This document shows positions 45,601-57,200 of a stretch of DNA of 64,000 nt, piece after piece; within the stretch, counting starts at the first letter, position 1; every line of letters starts with the position of its first letter. Location of the stretch: assembly GCF_004027225.2 (NCBI RefSeq), contig NC_044283.2:1-64000 (forward strand), read 5' to 3'. Below the pieces are notes generated by a model. It saw only the letters and a list, made by a program, of their open reading frames with translations. It had not been told where the DNA came from and did not search any database. The translations under genes were made by a program, and so were the position numbers. The stretch comes from Strigops habroptila. Taxonomy: Eukaryota > Chordata > Aves > Psittaciformes > Psittacidae.

Positions 45601-48050
45601 CTCACAGACACCCTGCAAGAGCTGCTTCAGCAGGCTCTGCACTGTCCCATGAGGGTCTGTACTTGGACAAGAGCTGGAAGCTGTTTCTCAGGAGCACGTG
45701 GGATGGAGTTGCAGCAGTGCAGCTCTTGCAGAAGCCAAGCTGTCACAGTTTCAGTTTAAAACCTGCCACATGAGCTTCTTAATAAGATGCAAGGCACAAA
45801 AAGAGCCATTAGGCCCTCTTGTTTGGCTCCTAAACAGAATGGGGACTGCTAAAACCTAGTGTCCTTAGAGCCACCAGCAGCAGCCCCTGCTCAGGGAAAG
45901 CACAGAATGCAGCAGGTTCCAGCCTGGGGCCTCAAGGGCCACCCCATCTGCCGGTGCCCTTCAGGGCTTTGTTTGGCTCCACTTTCCCTCATCTTCCAAA
46001 GAACAAGACATTCTGTTCTGAACTCCAAATCTCTCTGGCCCCACTCCCACACTGCTGACCCCGCTCACCCTCCAGGCGGCAACAGCCACCCTGACACAAA
46101 ACCATGCTGTCCATGCTGGTGGCTAGAAATCACAACTGAGGACCTTCAGCTTCCTGCAGAGGCCACATGCGGCGCCCGTGCCTCTTGCTCCAGGCCAGGC
46201 CTTTCCAGGCCACATGCCATCCTTGCAGCCTTCTGCACACCCCTTCCTAAGCCCTCAGCTTGCTCCTGGACCTCAAACACACAACTGACCACTACTGTGT
46301 AAAGGGTGGTGTGCGCACACTCCTGCTCCGAGCAGATGTTCCCCTGCCTCACCACGACCCTGCACCACTTTGAAGACACGTGCTGTGTCCCTGGCTCAGC
46401 CTCAGGCCATTTCCAGAACAAAGGCTGCAGCACTGCCTGTACCAGACAGACATAGGCATGGACACGGAGGCGTTTCCAGTACCAGCCAGTGCCTCTTGGC
46501 CTGGTCAGGGGGACACTTGCTGCACAGACACATTTGGCTTGACAGCAGACTGCAGGGCAAACACCCATGTTGTTGTGGGAAGAACCTGGGATCAGGAGCT
46601 GCACAGCCAGAATCGGCCACAGCACGGCCCAGGGCTCTGCAAACATCTCCTAGGAGGGAGAGCAGGGAACCCTTGGGCAGGATGAGGTGTGGACAACCAC
46701 ACTTAAAGGCCACTGCTGTCCAAACTGGGACACCCCTGCTGACCTCAGCTCCAGGGAAGGCTGCAGAGCTGCGACGGGGGCACAGGCACTGGGTGGGAGG
46801 TTCCAGCAGCAGGCAGGAGCGAGCCCCAGGGCTGGGTGAGGGGGGCCACCGGCCGCTGCCCCCAGGAGCCAGATGGGTCCCAGAGTTGGGTGCCACAACG
46901 CTCCCGGGGCTCTGCTTCCGCCACTGCTGTGGCAGGAAGGGCAGCAGTGGGTGAGCCAAGAGGGAACGCTCCTCAGCCACCACCAGCTGGGCTCTGGAGG
47001 GGGTGAGGACAAGCTCCGCGATGGGGAAGAGCCCCACTTGGAATCGTGCTGCAAGCAAGAACTACTGACAGCCTGCTGAGGAGCCCTGTAAGTCACCCGC
47101 CTCCTGGCGTGGTGGGAGCTATCGGGAGGGGACCAGAGCCTCAGCAACAGTGCTCTGACTGCTGCGAGCACTCATGGATGCTCCGGGGCATCCCTCCCTG
47201 CGGTGCCACCCCCTCCCTCCCGGGGCCGCCCTGGCCGAGCCCCACAGGGTGCCCAGGCCGGGCGCCCCCCGCTCGCCCCGAGGCTCACCGGGAAGGCGAT
47301 CTCGCACAACTTCGCCACCCACTCCTCGCTCTGCTGCTTGTCAGCCGCGAACAGGTAGCTCCTGTCGCTGGTTTCCAGGCGGAACACGGCAGTGCCGGCG
47401 CGGGGGCCGCTCTCGGGCACGGGCCCCACGCTGGTGCAGTCCGCCAGCCGCACCACCGTCTTGTCCAGCCGCCCGCTGCCCAGCCGCTCCGGCGGCGCCG
47501 AATCCTTGCAGTCGAAGAACTCCAGGCGGGCGACGCCGTGCTGGCTGGCCGGGTACAGCACGAACCAGCTCCGCTTCCACCTCTGCAAGGCAGCGGGGTC
47601 ACGCCGGGGCCGGGCTCGGGCCCGGCACCAGCGAGGGCGCCCGGGATGCTTGGCCGGGCCGGCAGCTCACCGGGAGCGGCCCCGACCGCGCCCAGGCGGC
47701 GCTGGGGGCGGGGGGGAGCCGAGCCCCGGCGGGGAGGGGGCAGCCGCGGGACCCTCGGCCCCGCCAGGCCGGTGGCCCACAGAGCCCCGGCCCCACTTCC
47801 CCCGTCTCCGGGCAGTGCCCTCGGCCCGGCAGCGGCGAAGCCGCGGGCAGGGGGGGCAGAGAGCTCGCCCGGCCCCGGCCTGACCCCGGTCCCGGTCCCG
47901 CCGCCCGGTGCCGTCCCGCCCAGCCCGCCCCCGCGGGGAGGGGAGCGGAGGAGAGGAGAGGGGAGGGGAGGCGCGGCGGGCGCCCACCTTGGTGCCGAAC
48001 TTGTGGCTGTGCTGCACCAGCAGCGGCCCCTCCTTAGCCGGCGGGTCCAT
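41541..48050 (-). CDS. DOK1: Docking protein 1, DOK1 (whole gene, five coding exons)
   Basis: Joined exons give about 570 residues; human DOK1 has 481. DOK1 is a membrane-recruited adaptor phosphorylated by tyrosine kinases; it binds RasGAP, NCK and other SH2 proteins and dampens Ras/ERK signalling. Residues 1-119 form the PH domain ([41 protein letters not shown]-like [10 protein letters not shown], ending LCEIAFP). Residues about 157-258 form the PTB domain ([38 protein letters not shown]). The tail has Tyr motifs VYSEP, LYSDP, LYSGP, IYDEP, DDYSVP and LYSQV. DOK2 and DOK3 fit worse, chiefly in the PH start and the YDEPEG/TDDYxVP tail motifs. Exons, 5' to 3': 48050-47988, 47582-47289, 44773-44662, 44514-44342, 42611-41541; all GT-AG and in phase. 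Confidence 0.96.
42612..44341 (-). other. DOK1 intron 4
   Basis: 1.7 kb, GC-leaning, no feature seen. Open frames here are unspliced and unrecognised. Confidence 0.75.
44342..44514 (-). CDS. DOK1: DOK1 coding exon 4 (PTB domain)
   Basis: 173 bases, phase 1 to 0. [20 protein letters not shown] and LLRRYGRDK are nearly identical to human DOK1. Acceptor CCCACAG, donor AAG|GTGAGG. Confidence 0.96.
44662..44773 (-). CDS. DOK1: DOK1 coding exon 3 (PH-PTB linker)
   Basis: 112 bases, phase 0 to 1. A Gly/Arg-rich linker unlike mammals, then [12 protein letters not shown], aligned with human ALEMLENSLYSP. Confidence 0.88.
44774..47288 (-). other. DOK1 intron 2
   Basis: 2.5 kb, GC-rich, no mobile element or gene recognised. 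Confidence 0.75.
47289..47582 (-). CDS. DOK1: DOK1 coding exon 2 (PH domain)
   Basis: 98 codons, phase 0. [54 protein letters not shown] and [11 protein letters not shown] follow the PH fold of DOK1. Acceptor CCTTGCAG, donor CCG|GTGAGC. Confidence 0.96.
47988..48050 (-). CDS. DOK1: DOK1 coding exon 1
   Basis: 21 codons, [21 protein letters not shown] region, matching human MDGAVMEGPLFLQSQRFGTK in register. Donor AAG|GTGGGC. The ATG is the first in the CpG island reading into this frame. Confidence 0.93.
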
Positions 48051-48450
48051 CCCGCGCCGCGCCACAGCCCGCGCTTCCGCCCGCCGCGAGCGGCGCCGGG
48101 CCGGGGCGGGGCCGTGCTGCGGGCGCACGTATGGGCGGAGTGCGTGCGTGCGTGCGTGCTGCACGCTGGGTACGTGCGCGGCGCGGTGCGGCGCGTGCCG
48201 GTACAGCGCCTCCGGCGCTCGGGACGCGTGTCCCTGAGCGGGGTCCCCGCACGGGCCTTCGGGAGCCCGGGCGGCTCCCGTGGCCCCGGCAGCTGCGAAA
48301 CGGGCTCCCGGCGCGGAGCCGGCCCTGCCGGAGCCCCGCTGCGCGGCACCGCCTGGGGCCGGGGCGTGCGGAGCGCCATGGGCTGTGCTCGGGCTGAGGC
48401 CCGGGAGTAGAACTGTCCCTCCCGGAGCCGCGTCCGCAGGGACGGAGCCG
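48051..48450 (-). promoter_or_regulatory. DOK1: DOK1 promoter CpG island
   Basis: Very CpG-dense sequence immediately 5' of the DOK1 ATG, continuing the island that spans exons 1-2 (about 47.2-48.45 kb). It contains GGGGCGGGGC Sp1-type boxes near 48103-48112 and a short (GTGC)n run at 48142-48162. No TATA box seen. Confidence 0.7.
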
Positions 48451-50690
48451 TGGGAGCACAGCCAGCGGTCGACCGTGCCCTGGCAGGGGCGGGGAGGGAG
48501 CAGGCTCCTGCCGGTGCCGGCTCCGTTCTGCCGTGTCCTCATCCTACGGGAGAGGTCTGGGCTCCAGCCCTGTTTGAGGGCATGTCCCACGCTGTCCTGA
48601 GGCCGGGAGGAGATGGAGCTCTGGCCCTATCCCCGCCACCCTCCCCAGGCGTCAGAGCCTTCCCCCCCGGCAGCTTTCCCATCTCTGACGGCAGCTGCGT
48701 GAGGTCGAGCTCAGAGCAGACACAGCTGCAGCCTGTGACCAGGGCCCACAAGGCGCCCTGGGAGGTGGGTGTCCAGGGCCAGCGCTCCAGGATGGTGTGG
48801 TCCTTACCCCATGTACTGGCTGTTATGCAAGTGCCGCAGGGAAAGGTCTTTGATGTCTAAAATGATGACCTGGCCAGTGTAACACCCTGGCAGGTCACCT
48901 GGGAAATAAGAGGGATAAAACCTGTCCTGGCCCACTCCATGAAGGACCCTCCTGCGCATCCTCTCAGTCAGGCACCCTCTGGGGCTGCCGGCACCAGGGC
49001 TGCCTGCATGGGTTTGTGCCGGGAGCGCAGGAAACCCCAGGGAGGCTCTCCCAGACCTTGCTCTAGATAAAAAGAGAGGAAGCACTTGTGGGTGTCCAAG
49101 TGGAGAATGGCTTCAAAGTGCCTTTCAGAGAAAATTTAAGGAATTCAGGGAGCTGGGGATGAGGTCCAGCAAAATGCATTCAGAAAACCTGTCAGGGCTT
49201 TAACGAAGCAATGGGACATAGGAAACATCCCAGCACTGGGGGAAGGGGGGTCACAGTTCAGGTAATGACCTGAAACTTCAGGAGGAATGGCATAGAAGTA
49301 GTAACTAGATGAAAAACTAGCAAGGACAGAAGAAACTAACAACAAATCAGGGAAGCCAAAGTATGAGATGAATTGTAACTAGCAAGAAACACGAAGGGTT
49401 GCAAGAAAACCTTCAGAAGGGAAGGTGTCAGTAGGAGGATGCTGAGCAGCCCGTGTGGCCACTGTCCTGCTGAGGCTGGGAGGGACAGCAGAAGGTGACA
49501 GGTCTCAAGTGCTCAATGGTTTCTTCCCCTCAGCCTGCACTGCAAAGGGCGGCTGTGGTCATGAGTAACACACTGACGTGAGTGACGGGGGTGTGTGTGC
49601 AGGCTGGATAAGGGAAAGTGGGATCAGACTGGCTGAAGGTAAGTGAGGGTAACACTGAGACCTGGTAGTGATGGATGAGGTTTCAGAGAACAGGAGAATG
49701 GAGAAACATGCTGTCTGTCTTTGATGGGAGAAAACAAAGGGAGGTGAAGAATTAGAGGCCGCTCAGCTCAACCTCAAAGTCCAATAAACCCATGGAACAA
49801 ATAGGTGCTCCCAGAGACAATAGGGAAGGGGAAGAATCACAGAATTTTTACTGATTATATGAGCCTGGTTTTACTGCTGTGTGTGTCTGCTTATGAGACC
49901 CCTGTTCAGGGGCTGAGGCTCCATGTGCTCTGGGCTCTCCTTTGCACAGCCTCCTTCAGCCCATACTGCTGAGCTTTGGGCAGACCTTGCTGGCTGCAGT
50001 GCACTCGATGGCCTCTTCCCTGCCAGATTGCTGCTTGCTGGTCACTCTTGGACTCCTTGCTGCTTCGATGATCCAGACACTGTGACTTGGCTTCCTAGCA
50101 CTGCATTAACTGCAAAGATGGCACCAATCTGATTCTCTAGGCCTCTGATGCTCACTCCTCCTGTGCAAGCCCATGCCTGTGGGTTAGATGAAGGGGCTGC
50201 AGGTGGTGACAGCTCTGGGAGGGCTCTTGGTGCCTCATGGCCAGAGGAGCACATCTCTGCTCTCTCCTGGCTCCATCCCTCACACTTGCAAGGTAACCGC
50301 ATCGCGTACTTGCTCTGGGTTATGCTGCTGTCTGGCTGGGGAAGGCTGCAGAGGTGCTGCAGGACATGGCTCCATCTGACACCAAGACTGGCAAACAGGA
50401 GAAGTGGTCAGGAAAGGAGCAGAGAGATGCAGTGACATCAAACACAGGCCTGTGCGTAGGCAGGTACCGCACAGGGGACTGTGCGGCTGCAGGACAGGGA
50501 ACTAATGACGTGCCAGCACTTCTGCAAGGCAGCACCTGTGGGACAGAGACATCACGAGCCAGACGTGTCAACAGCTGAGAGCAGTGTGGAACAGCTCCAG
50601 GACATGGGGCTATTGGGAAGCTGCGAAGGCAGCAGAAATAAAGGCCCTCGGCCAGTACCGGGAGAAACCGGCATCTGGGGACATGGGGGA
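48451..50690. other. Divergent intergenic interval, DOK1 to OGA-like
   Basis: Unique sequence of moderate GC content. A degenerate CR1 piece is suspected near 49735-49830. No gene recognised. Confidence 0.6.
49735..49830 (+). mobile_element. Suspected decayed CR1 ORF2 fragment
   Basis: GAAGAATTAGAGGCCGCTCA and GCTCAACCTCAAAGTCC resemble the CR1 ORF2 stretch just upstream of the reverse-transcriptase core. Short and mutated. Confidence 0.4.
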
Positions 50691-51189
50691 CAAGATGTGG
50701 GGGTGGCGGGGGCATCAGGCTGGGCCCTGGTGCCAGTGAGCGGTGGCTGCTGCAACCCCGCCGAGCAGCACCGGGCTGGGCTCGGGACCAGGCGTCGCAC
50801 CGGGGGGGGTCCGGCATCTCCTCCCGGGGCAACCTCCGGGGCGGGCTGAACCGCTCGGGCCACCGCGGGGTCGTTTTGCCCGGGGGCTACGCGGGACACC
50901 CCCGCCCCGCCCCGCTCCGCCGGGGCCGCCCCTTCCCTGCGCTGCGGCGGGCGCGTCTCCGCGGGGGGAGGGCAGGCGGTGGGGCCGTCCCTCCGCGCAT
51001 CCCTCCGTCCTTCCGCGCACCCCCCATCCATCGCTCCGCCCATCCCTCCCTCTGCCCATCCCTCCACCTCTAACCGCATCCCTCCGCGCATCCCTCCATC
51101 TCCCCGTGCATCCCTCTGTACATCCTTCCCCGCATCTCCCCGCACCTCCTGCCCCCCCCAACACCGGCAGGGCCGCTCCTGCGCCGGTT
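50690..51189 (+). promoter_or_regulatory. CpG-island promoter of the OGA-like gene
   Basis: CpG-dense and TATA-less, and it runs into exon 1. Part of it is a degenerate CATCCCTCC-type minisatellite at about 50995-51140. The frame of exon 1 stays open upstream for some 150 codons, so a longer N-terminus cannot be excluded. Confidence 0.6.
50995..51140 (+). repeat. Degenerate CATCCCTCC minisatellite
   Basis: About ten imperfect 9-12 bp units of the type GCGCATCCCTCC lying 50-190 bases upstream of the OGA-like ATG. Confidence 0.75.
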
Positions 51190-51229
51190 ATGGCGGGGCG
51201 GCCGCGCTTCCTCTGCGGCGTGGTGGAAG
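51190..51229 (+). CDS. OGA-like exon 1
   Basis: 13 codons plus one base. Encodes the lead-in RFLCGVVEG, identical to human OGA. The human N-terminal extension of about 53 further residues is absent if this ATG is used. Donor GAAG|GTAGGT. Confidence 0.85.
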
Positions 51230-54200
51230 GTAGGTCCGGTCCCTCCGGGGCCCCGCCCGGGCATTGCAGGGGCTGGCCCGGTCACCCGGGGCGAACCGGG
51301 GCCGGGAAGGGCTCGAAGGTAGGCAGGGAGCCCCTGCACAGCACCCGGTCTCTGCCCCGGCGTGCGGGACCAGCACCTTCGGCTCTTCCCAGGGCAGTGC
51401 TGCAGCCCGCAGCCAGCTCCGCACAGCCGACCCGCATCGCCCCGCGATGGCGACCCGCGGCTCTGCCCCCAGCTCCCTGCGTTGGGTTTTTCCCTGCCCT
51501 GGGTATACGGGAGCAGCATGCTCGTGTGAGCCCCTCCTGCCTCCCTGCCTGCAGCGCAGCGCTGCTTGGGCCATGCCCAGGGCTGGCCACGAAGAGCCTG
51601 GGCTCCCTGTATGGTTCAGCCCCGTCCTCCTGCTCCCCAGTGCCCAATTCCTGTTTCTGCAGCAGCTCTGGGGCCAGGCCTGGCACCCACTGGGCAAAAG
51701 CATCTCTGCTTTCCCTGGCAGCACAGCGCCCCGCTGAAGCCACTGCCCGGCCTGGGAGGAACCAAAAGAACCACGCCGATAAACACAAAATAAGTAGAAA
51801 GTGCAGGGATGGGGAAGTTGGTAGTAAAAAGAAATATGAGTCAGGCAAGAACCATTGACAAAGAAAGCTGACCTGGGAAAGAGGAGGACATGTACTGCCA
51901 GCAGAGCCGCTCCAGGAAGAGGAGGTCCCTGGAAAGTGAGGAAGGAAAGGCATCCCTATCCCGGTACCACAGGCCCTGGCAGGGACAGCTGCAGCAGGAC
52001 CAAGGCAGGCCAAGAGTGATGAGGCCTACACAGAGCCCCCTGCTCCCTCCTGGCACCCGGACATGGGGAGCAGCAGCTAGAGAACAGACTGGTGCCTCTG
52101 GGTGACCTGCACCTGGTACAGGAGCAGGGCTGGGGAATGCTTGAGTCTCTGCTCCTCAATGTGTTCATCAGGAATTTGCCAACGGTTGTGCAGAAAGTGC
52201 TGAGGGACACCACAGAGTTTGGCAAGTAATGGCATTGATGGGTTGTAGTGACCTGGGGCATGGGAGAGCCGAGGTCCCAAGGCACAGCATCATCCAGCAG
52301 CACTCAGCTGTCTTTGGCAAAGCGGAGCACCAACATCACCCCTCTGGAGATGCAGCCATGGGTACAAACAGATTCTGCTGGTACAACTTAAGCCACTTTT
52401 CTGAGCAGAATGCACTGGGAAGGCATTTCCACAGAGCTGCTGCTGGCAGGACACATGCTGGGGTGAGCAGCGTATGTGCGACTTGTGCCAGGTCACAGCC
52501 AAGTGTGAGCGAGGCACGTGCAAGCAGGTGCTGCACAGGGACTGCTGGGGCCTCTGTGCGCCGAGCAGGAGTTTCTATGGATTGGGAAGCGGAAAATCTA
52601 TTTTCCATGGAAATACCTTTTTTGGGTGAAATGTTTGCTGGGATCCTTCAGTGGCCACAGGTTTGGCCCCGTGCACAGTGGGATGGGTGGGGAGGTGATG
52701 GGATCACTGTGCAGGTGTTCACCCAGGTAGATCTCTCTGCAAAGGAGATAGTGGTCGGTGTGTGCTGTGGCACCACCGACCACAGGACTGGCCAAGGTTG
52801 GTGTTGGGGGCTGCAGGGTGGGCTTCTGCCAAAGGCAGCAGGGCATGGGGTCCCCTCGCAGGCCGACCCGCCCCAGCGCACTCAGGAACCTCAGGGAAAT
52901 GGGATATTTTCTGGGGAATGCTGCTTCATGCCAGGCACTGGGAGCTGGATCTTTCTCCCAGACCAGCAGAGTCATTGTGATGTGCTCTTGTGTGCCGCTC
53001 AGTCCAGGGAATGCATTTGCTCCCCGGAGGAACTGCTCTTCTCAGAAAGTGTATTGATGGATTTAAAAGCTGCCCATCCAAAACTGGGAAGCTGCCTTGG
53101 TGGTTCATTGCCATCACTTTTCGAGGGGTATTCTCTGTGAGACTTCACAGTGCAGCTGCCAGATCTTGCAGAGACTTAACGTGATGGAAGATTCTTCTCT
53201 TGCTGAAGTTCAGGTCTGTTCTGGGCCACTTAGAGGTTCCCCTTAACCTCCTCTTGTTGAAGCTGTCAAATCTGCCTCTTTCCAATCTACTTACCTGCCT
53301 GTCCTTCCGCTGTCCCCAGGTGAACTGGCTTGCTTTCCACTGGCTATTCTCTGTACCTCCCAGGTCTTCCTTCATGCAGAAATAGGAAGGGTCCTTCCTC
53401 AGAAGCATTCCCAACAGGGAAGTGGGTGCTGTGTGTCCAGCAGTGCCCTTGCTCACTATGTCCAGCCACAGGCAGTTCCCTGCCATGCAGAGCACAGGGC
53501 AGCCCATCTACTGCTGTGGTGCTGCAGTTTGGGTCAGACACTGGTGCCCAGCAGCCAGCTAAAGCCTACATCAGCACAAGTGGAAATCTTAAGAAACACT
53601 TGAGAATTTGCTGACTCCAGATCTGTATTTCCTGCGTTTGGTTTTGTTGATGTGAACCTTCTGAAGGGCAATGTCCTTTGGGCCAGCCAGGGTGCTCTTT
53701 GCCGAGTGCCTTTGCTAGCAGAGACCAGCAACCAGCTGGTGTGGTTGCTCCTCAGTGTGCCTTCCCTCTCTGGGCTGTCCCTGTGCAATCTTATGGGGAT
53801 GGTGGGGGACAGATAAGGTGTCTGACCATCTTGTGCAGTCCCAGTCCCAGCCCCAGCGGGCAGCCCCACAGGCTGTTTGTGTGCTCCTGAGCTGAGCAGC
53901 TTTGCCATGGGCTGGGAACGCTGCCCCAGGGCCCTGCCCCACTGCAGTGCAGGGTGCTGGGTGCACCCAGGGTTCAGGGGAGCTGCGTCAGTGTGGTTCT
54001 GCTGCAGTTTGAGTTGTGTGATGGTTAAAGCCAGAGCGAGCAGCTTCTACAGCACATGCAGGAGCATGATGCTCTGCTTGACCCAGCCTTGCACAGACAC
54101 AGCGAGATGCAGACTGTGGCAGAGCTGGTCTCTGTAAAGAAGAAAATCCGCAGGCAGAAACCTCTGGGGTGACTGTACCACAGCTCTGCTCCGGTGCACC

Positions 54201-57200
54201 CCACTCCTGAGCCAGCCCACAGCCGTCTCCTCTAGGCTTGGCTTTTACTGTGCAAATTCCCCCTCCTGGGTTAAGTGTTACCCTGTGCAATCCTTCCCAG
54301 CTGCCTCCTTGTAGGAAGGATGGAAGCAGAGACATTATACCCACTTGCTCGAGTACCAATGCCCAGCAAGATCGTAGCTGGATAACAGGCGTTTGAAGTG
54401 CCCCAAGGTGAACAACTGGGGGATCTCTGGATTTAAGAGCAGCCACTTGGGGATAGTACAGAGAGAGGCTGTTTTAAGGCAGTTACTGACAACTGCATTT
54501 TGGCTTTTCCCTCTCCCCACCCCACCCCCACCCTTTACAGGTTTCTACGGAAGACCATGGTCTATGGAGCAGAGGAAACTCCTCTTTGAATGGCAAGTAC
54601 CCTGAATTTTCCCCTCTGAAGGTACTAGCCTGTGGCAGAGGGACAAGGTGGAAGCAGAGCGCTCTGGAGGCAGGAGCAGCGAAAGAAAACGTGCTGGCGG
54701 GAGGCTCCTGAGGCTGACCTGCCTTTGGGACACTGGGGCAATGCTGGTGAAGGGGCTTATGCTTCTCCCAGGGCAGCTCCTGCAGTGCCCCCCAGCCCAC
54801 CCCACCCCATCCCATCCCATCCCAGCACTCCGGCACGCCCAGATCCAGCCCGGGGAAAAGCTCCCCGGCCCTGGGCTGGGTGTGGAGGCTGCGGATGGAT
54901 GGACAGCACAGGGACCGCCCAGGGACAGCTGGGCAGACGTGGCTGTGCTGCCGGCAGATGGTGCTGGGGCTCTGCCGCAGCCCAGCTGCAGCCAGATGTG
55001 CCTGGCTGGGGCCTGGGCACCCCAAGGGAAGAGGGTCTGGGGCCCGGGAAGGGCTGGGTGGGCACTAGCCCCCGTGTGCTGGCACCCACAGCTGGCCAGG
55101 TGCTGCAGTGAGGGTGCAGACCCACGGGGAGCTGTCAGTGGGGCAGGGTCGGGCTCACGGGAGGAGCAATGGCAGCCAGGAAGGGTTTGTAGAGGAGCAG
55201 GAACATGCCTTCAGAGGCACCAGCAAAGCTGCTCTGTGCTGCTGCAGGGTGGTGCGGGTCGGCTGCGGCAGGAGCCATATGAGGGTGAACATGGGGTGTT
55301 CAGCAGGCTGGAAGCCCACCTCAGGTGCTGACCTGGCAGGACGAGCGCCCATCTTGTCACCTTTGAGCTGTGTGGGCCTGGGCAGTACCACGTGGCAACA
55401 GCCCCCGTGGGTGCCTGGCTGCAGGACGTGCTGCGTGACCACTGCCACCAGCAGCAAGTGACCAGCTCCCCCTGCCCGGGGCCACCGTCCTGGAGCCAGG
55501 CTCATCACTGTGGAAACAGGGCACAACAAACCCACATCACTCCACTGTGACTCCATCACTTTACCATGAGGCTGCCATTCCTGCCTGGCTGGAGGTGGCC
55601 CTTGTGTCCCTGTGAGTCCCCACGTGTGTCTGTGTGTCACCATGCATCCCTGTGATGGGAGGATGTGGGCAGCATCCATCACTGGCTGGTCGTGAGAATC
55701 CCCTTGGGATGGGAATTGATCTGTACAGGAGAGAAAAAGCCCTTTGCTTGCAGCTGGTGCCCATGCCCTGGCCATCAGTGGGACGAGCTGCACTGACAGG
55801 ACCTGCCACTGATGAGCTGGGGCCCTGTGGGGCCTCCTGTGGAGCATCGAGCACGGGCAGCATCATGCTCACAGCCCAGGCAGTGCTCTGGTCACTGCAG
55901 GTACTGCCCTGGTGGTGGCATGGCCAGCACGCTGGGATGGGGCGAGTGTGTCACTGCATGGGCAGTGCACTGGGGACAGCGGGGCTGTGTGCTGGTCACT
56001 GCATGGGCAGTGCACTGGGGACAGCGGGGCCGTGTGCTGGTCACTGCATGGGCAGTGCACTGGGGACAGCGGGGCCGTGTGCTGGTCACTGCATGGGCAG
56101 TGCACTGGGGACAGCGGGGCCGTGTGCTGGTCACTGCATGGGCAGTGCACTGGGGACAGCGGGGCCGTGTGCTGGTCACTGCATGGGCAGTGCACTGGGG
56201 ACAGCGGGGCCGTGTGCTGGTCACTGCATGGGCAGTGCACTGGGGACAGCGGGGCCGTGTGCTGGTCACTGCATGGGCAGTGCACTGGGGACAGCGGGGC
56301 CGTGTGCTGGTCACTGCATGGGCAGTGCACTGGGGACAGCGGGGCCGTGTGCTGGTCACTGCATGGGCAGTGCACTGGGGACAGCGGGGCCGTGTGCTGG
56401 TCACTGCATGGGCAGTGCACTGGGGACAGCGGGGCCGTGTGCTGGTCACTGCATGGGCAGTGCACTGGGGACAGCGGGGCTGTGTGCTGGTCACTGCATG
56501 GGCAGTGCACTGGGGACAGCGGGGCCGTGTGCTGGTCACTGCATGGGCAGTGCACTGGGGACAGCGGGGCTGTGTGCTGGTCACTGTGCTGGTGATGGCA
56601 CTGGCAGTCTTGCACTGCATGGGGAATGTGCCGCTCATGCTGTGAGAGTGCCCTGGTGGCAGTGTGGGCAGCCACAAGAGCAAGGAAGGACCAGAGGTGC
56701 AGAAAAACATGGCTTAGGAAACAAGGGGTAGTGGTTTCTGTGGTGGTTTCTGTGGTGTTTGGAAGTATATGAGGAATGAGCCGGTCTGGTGGTGGTCTGG
56801 CCTGGTACCGGCCTGGGATCTATGTTCTCGTGTTTGTAAATGTCAGCGGTGTGTTTATCGGTGGTTTTCTTCTCTGGAAAGAAACAAGATCAGGCAGTTG
56901 TATCACATGGTCCATGAAGTGCTTCCAGTCTGCTCCTCGTGGGAAAATGGAAAACATCATCTACTAAGGCGGATAAATACAAACAAATGACTATCTCTGA
57001 TGGCTTCACGAGTGCCAGGAGAGCTGTCCAGGGAGGTGTCTGCCCCATCCGGGTAATTCCCAGTGAGTCTCAGATTGCTGGGAAGACTCTGGAAGGGATT
57101 TGTGCTTTCTGAGGCCAGCAAGGGCCTGGTGACAGTGCAGCCAGATCTCCTGAGGCAGGCAGGCCCTGATCTCTCTCAGGTCTGCTTCCCTTCAGCTCTG

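Noticed and set aside
47046-48410. Plus-strand ORFs up to 454 codons over the DOK1 5' region
   Set aside because: Antisense shadows in a CpG island; the minus strand encodes the PH domain with clear splice sites.
55951-56580. CRISPR array
   Set aside because: Units are identical and contiguous with no variable spacers, and the genome is a vertebrate. It is a minisatellite.
55634-56731. ORFs of 227-365 codons on both strands in the 56-kb region
   Set aside because: They come from the 45-bp intronic minisatellite, which is open in several frames at once; no splice or start context supports them.
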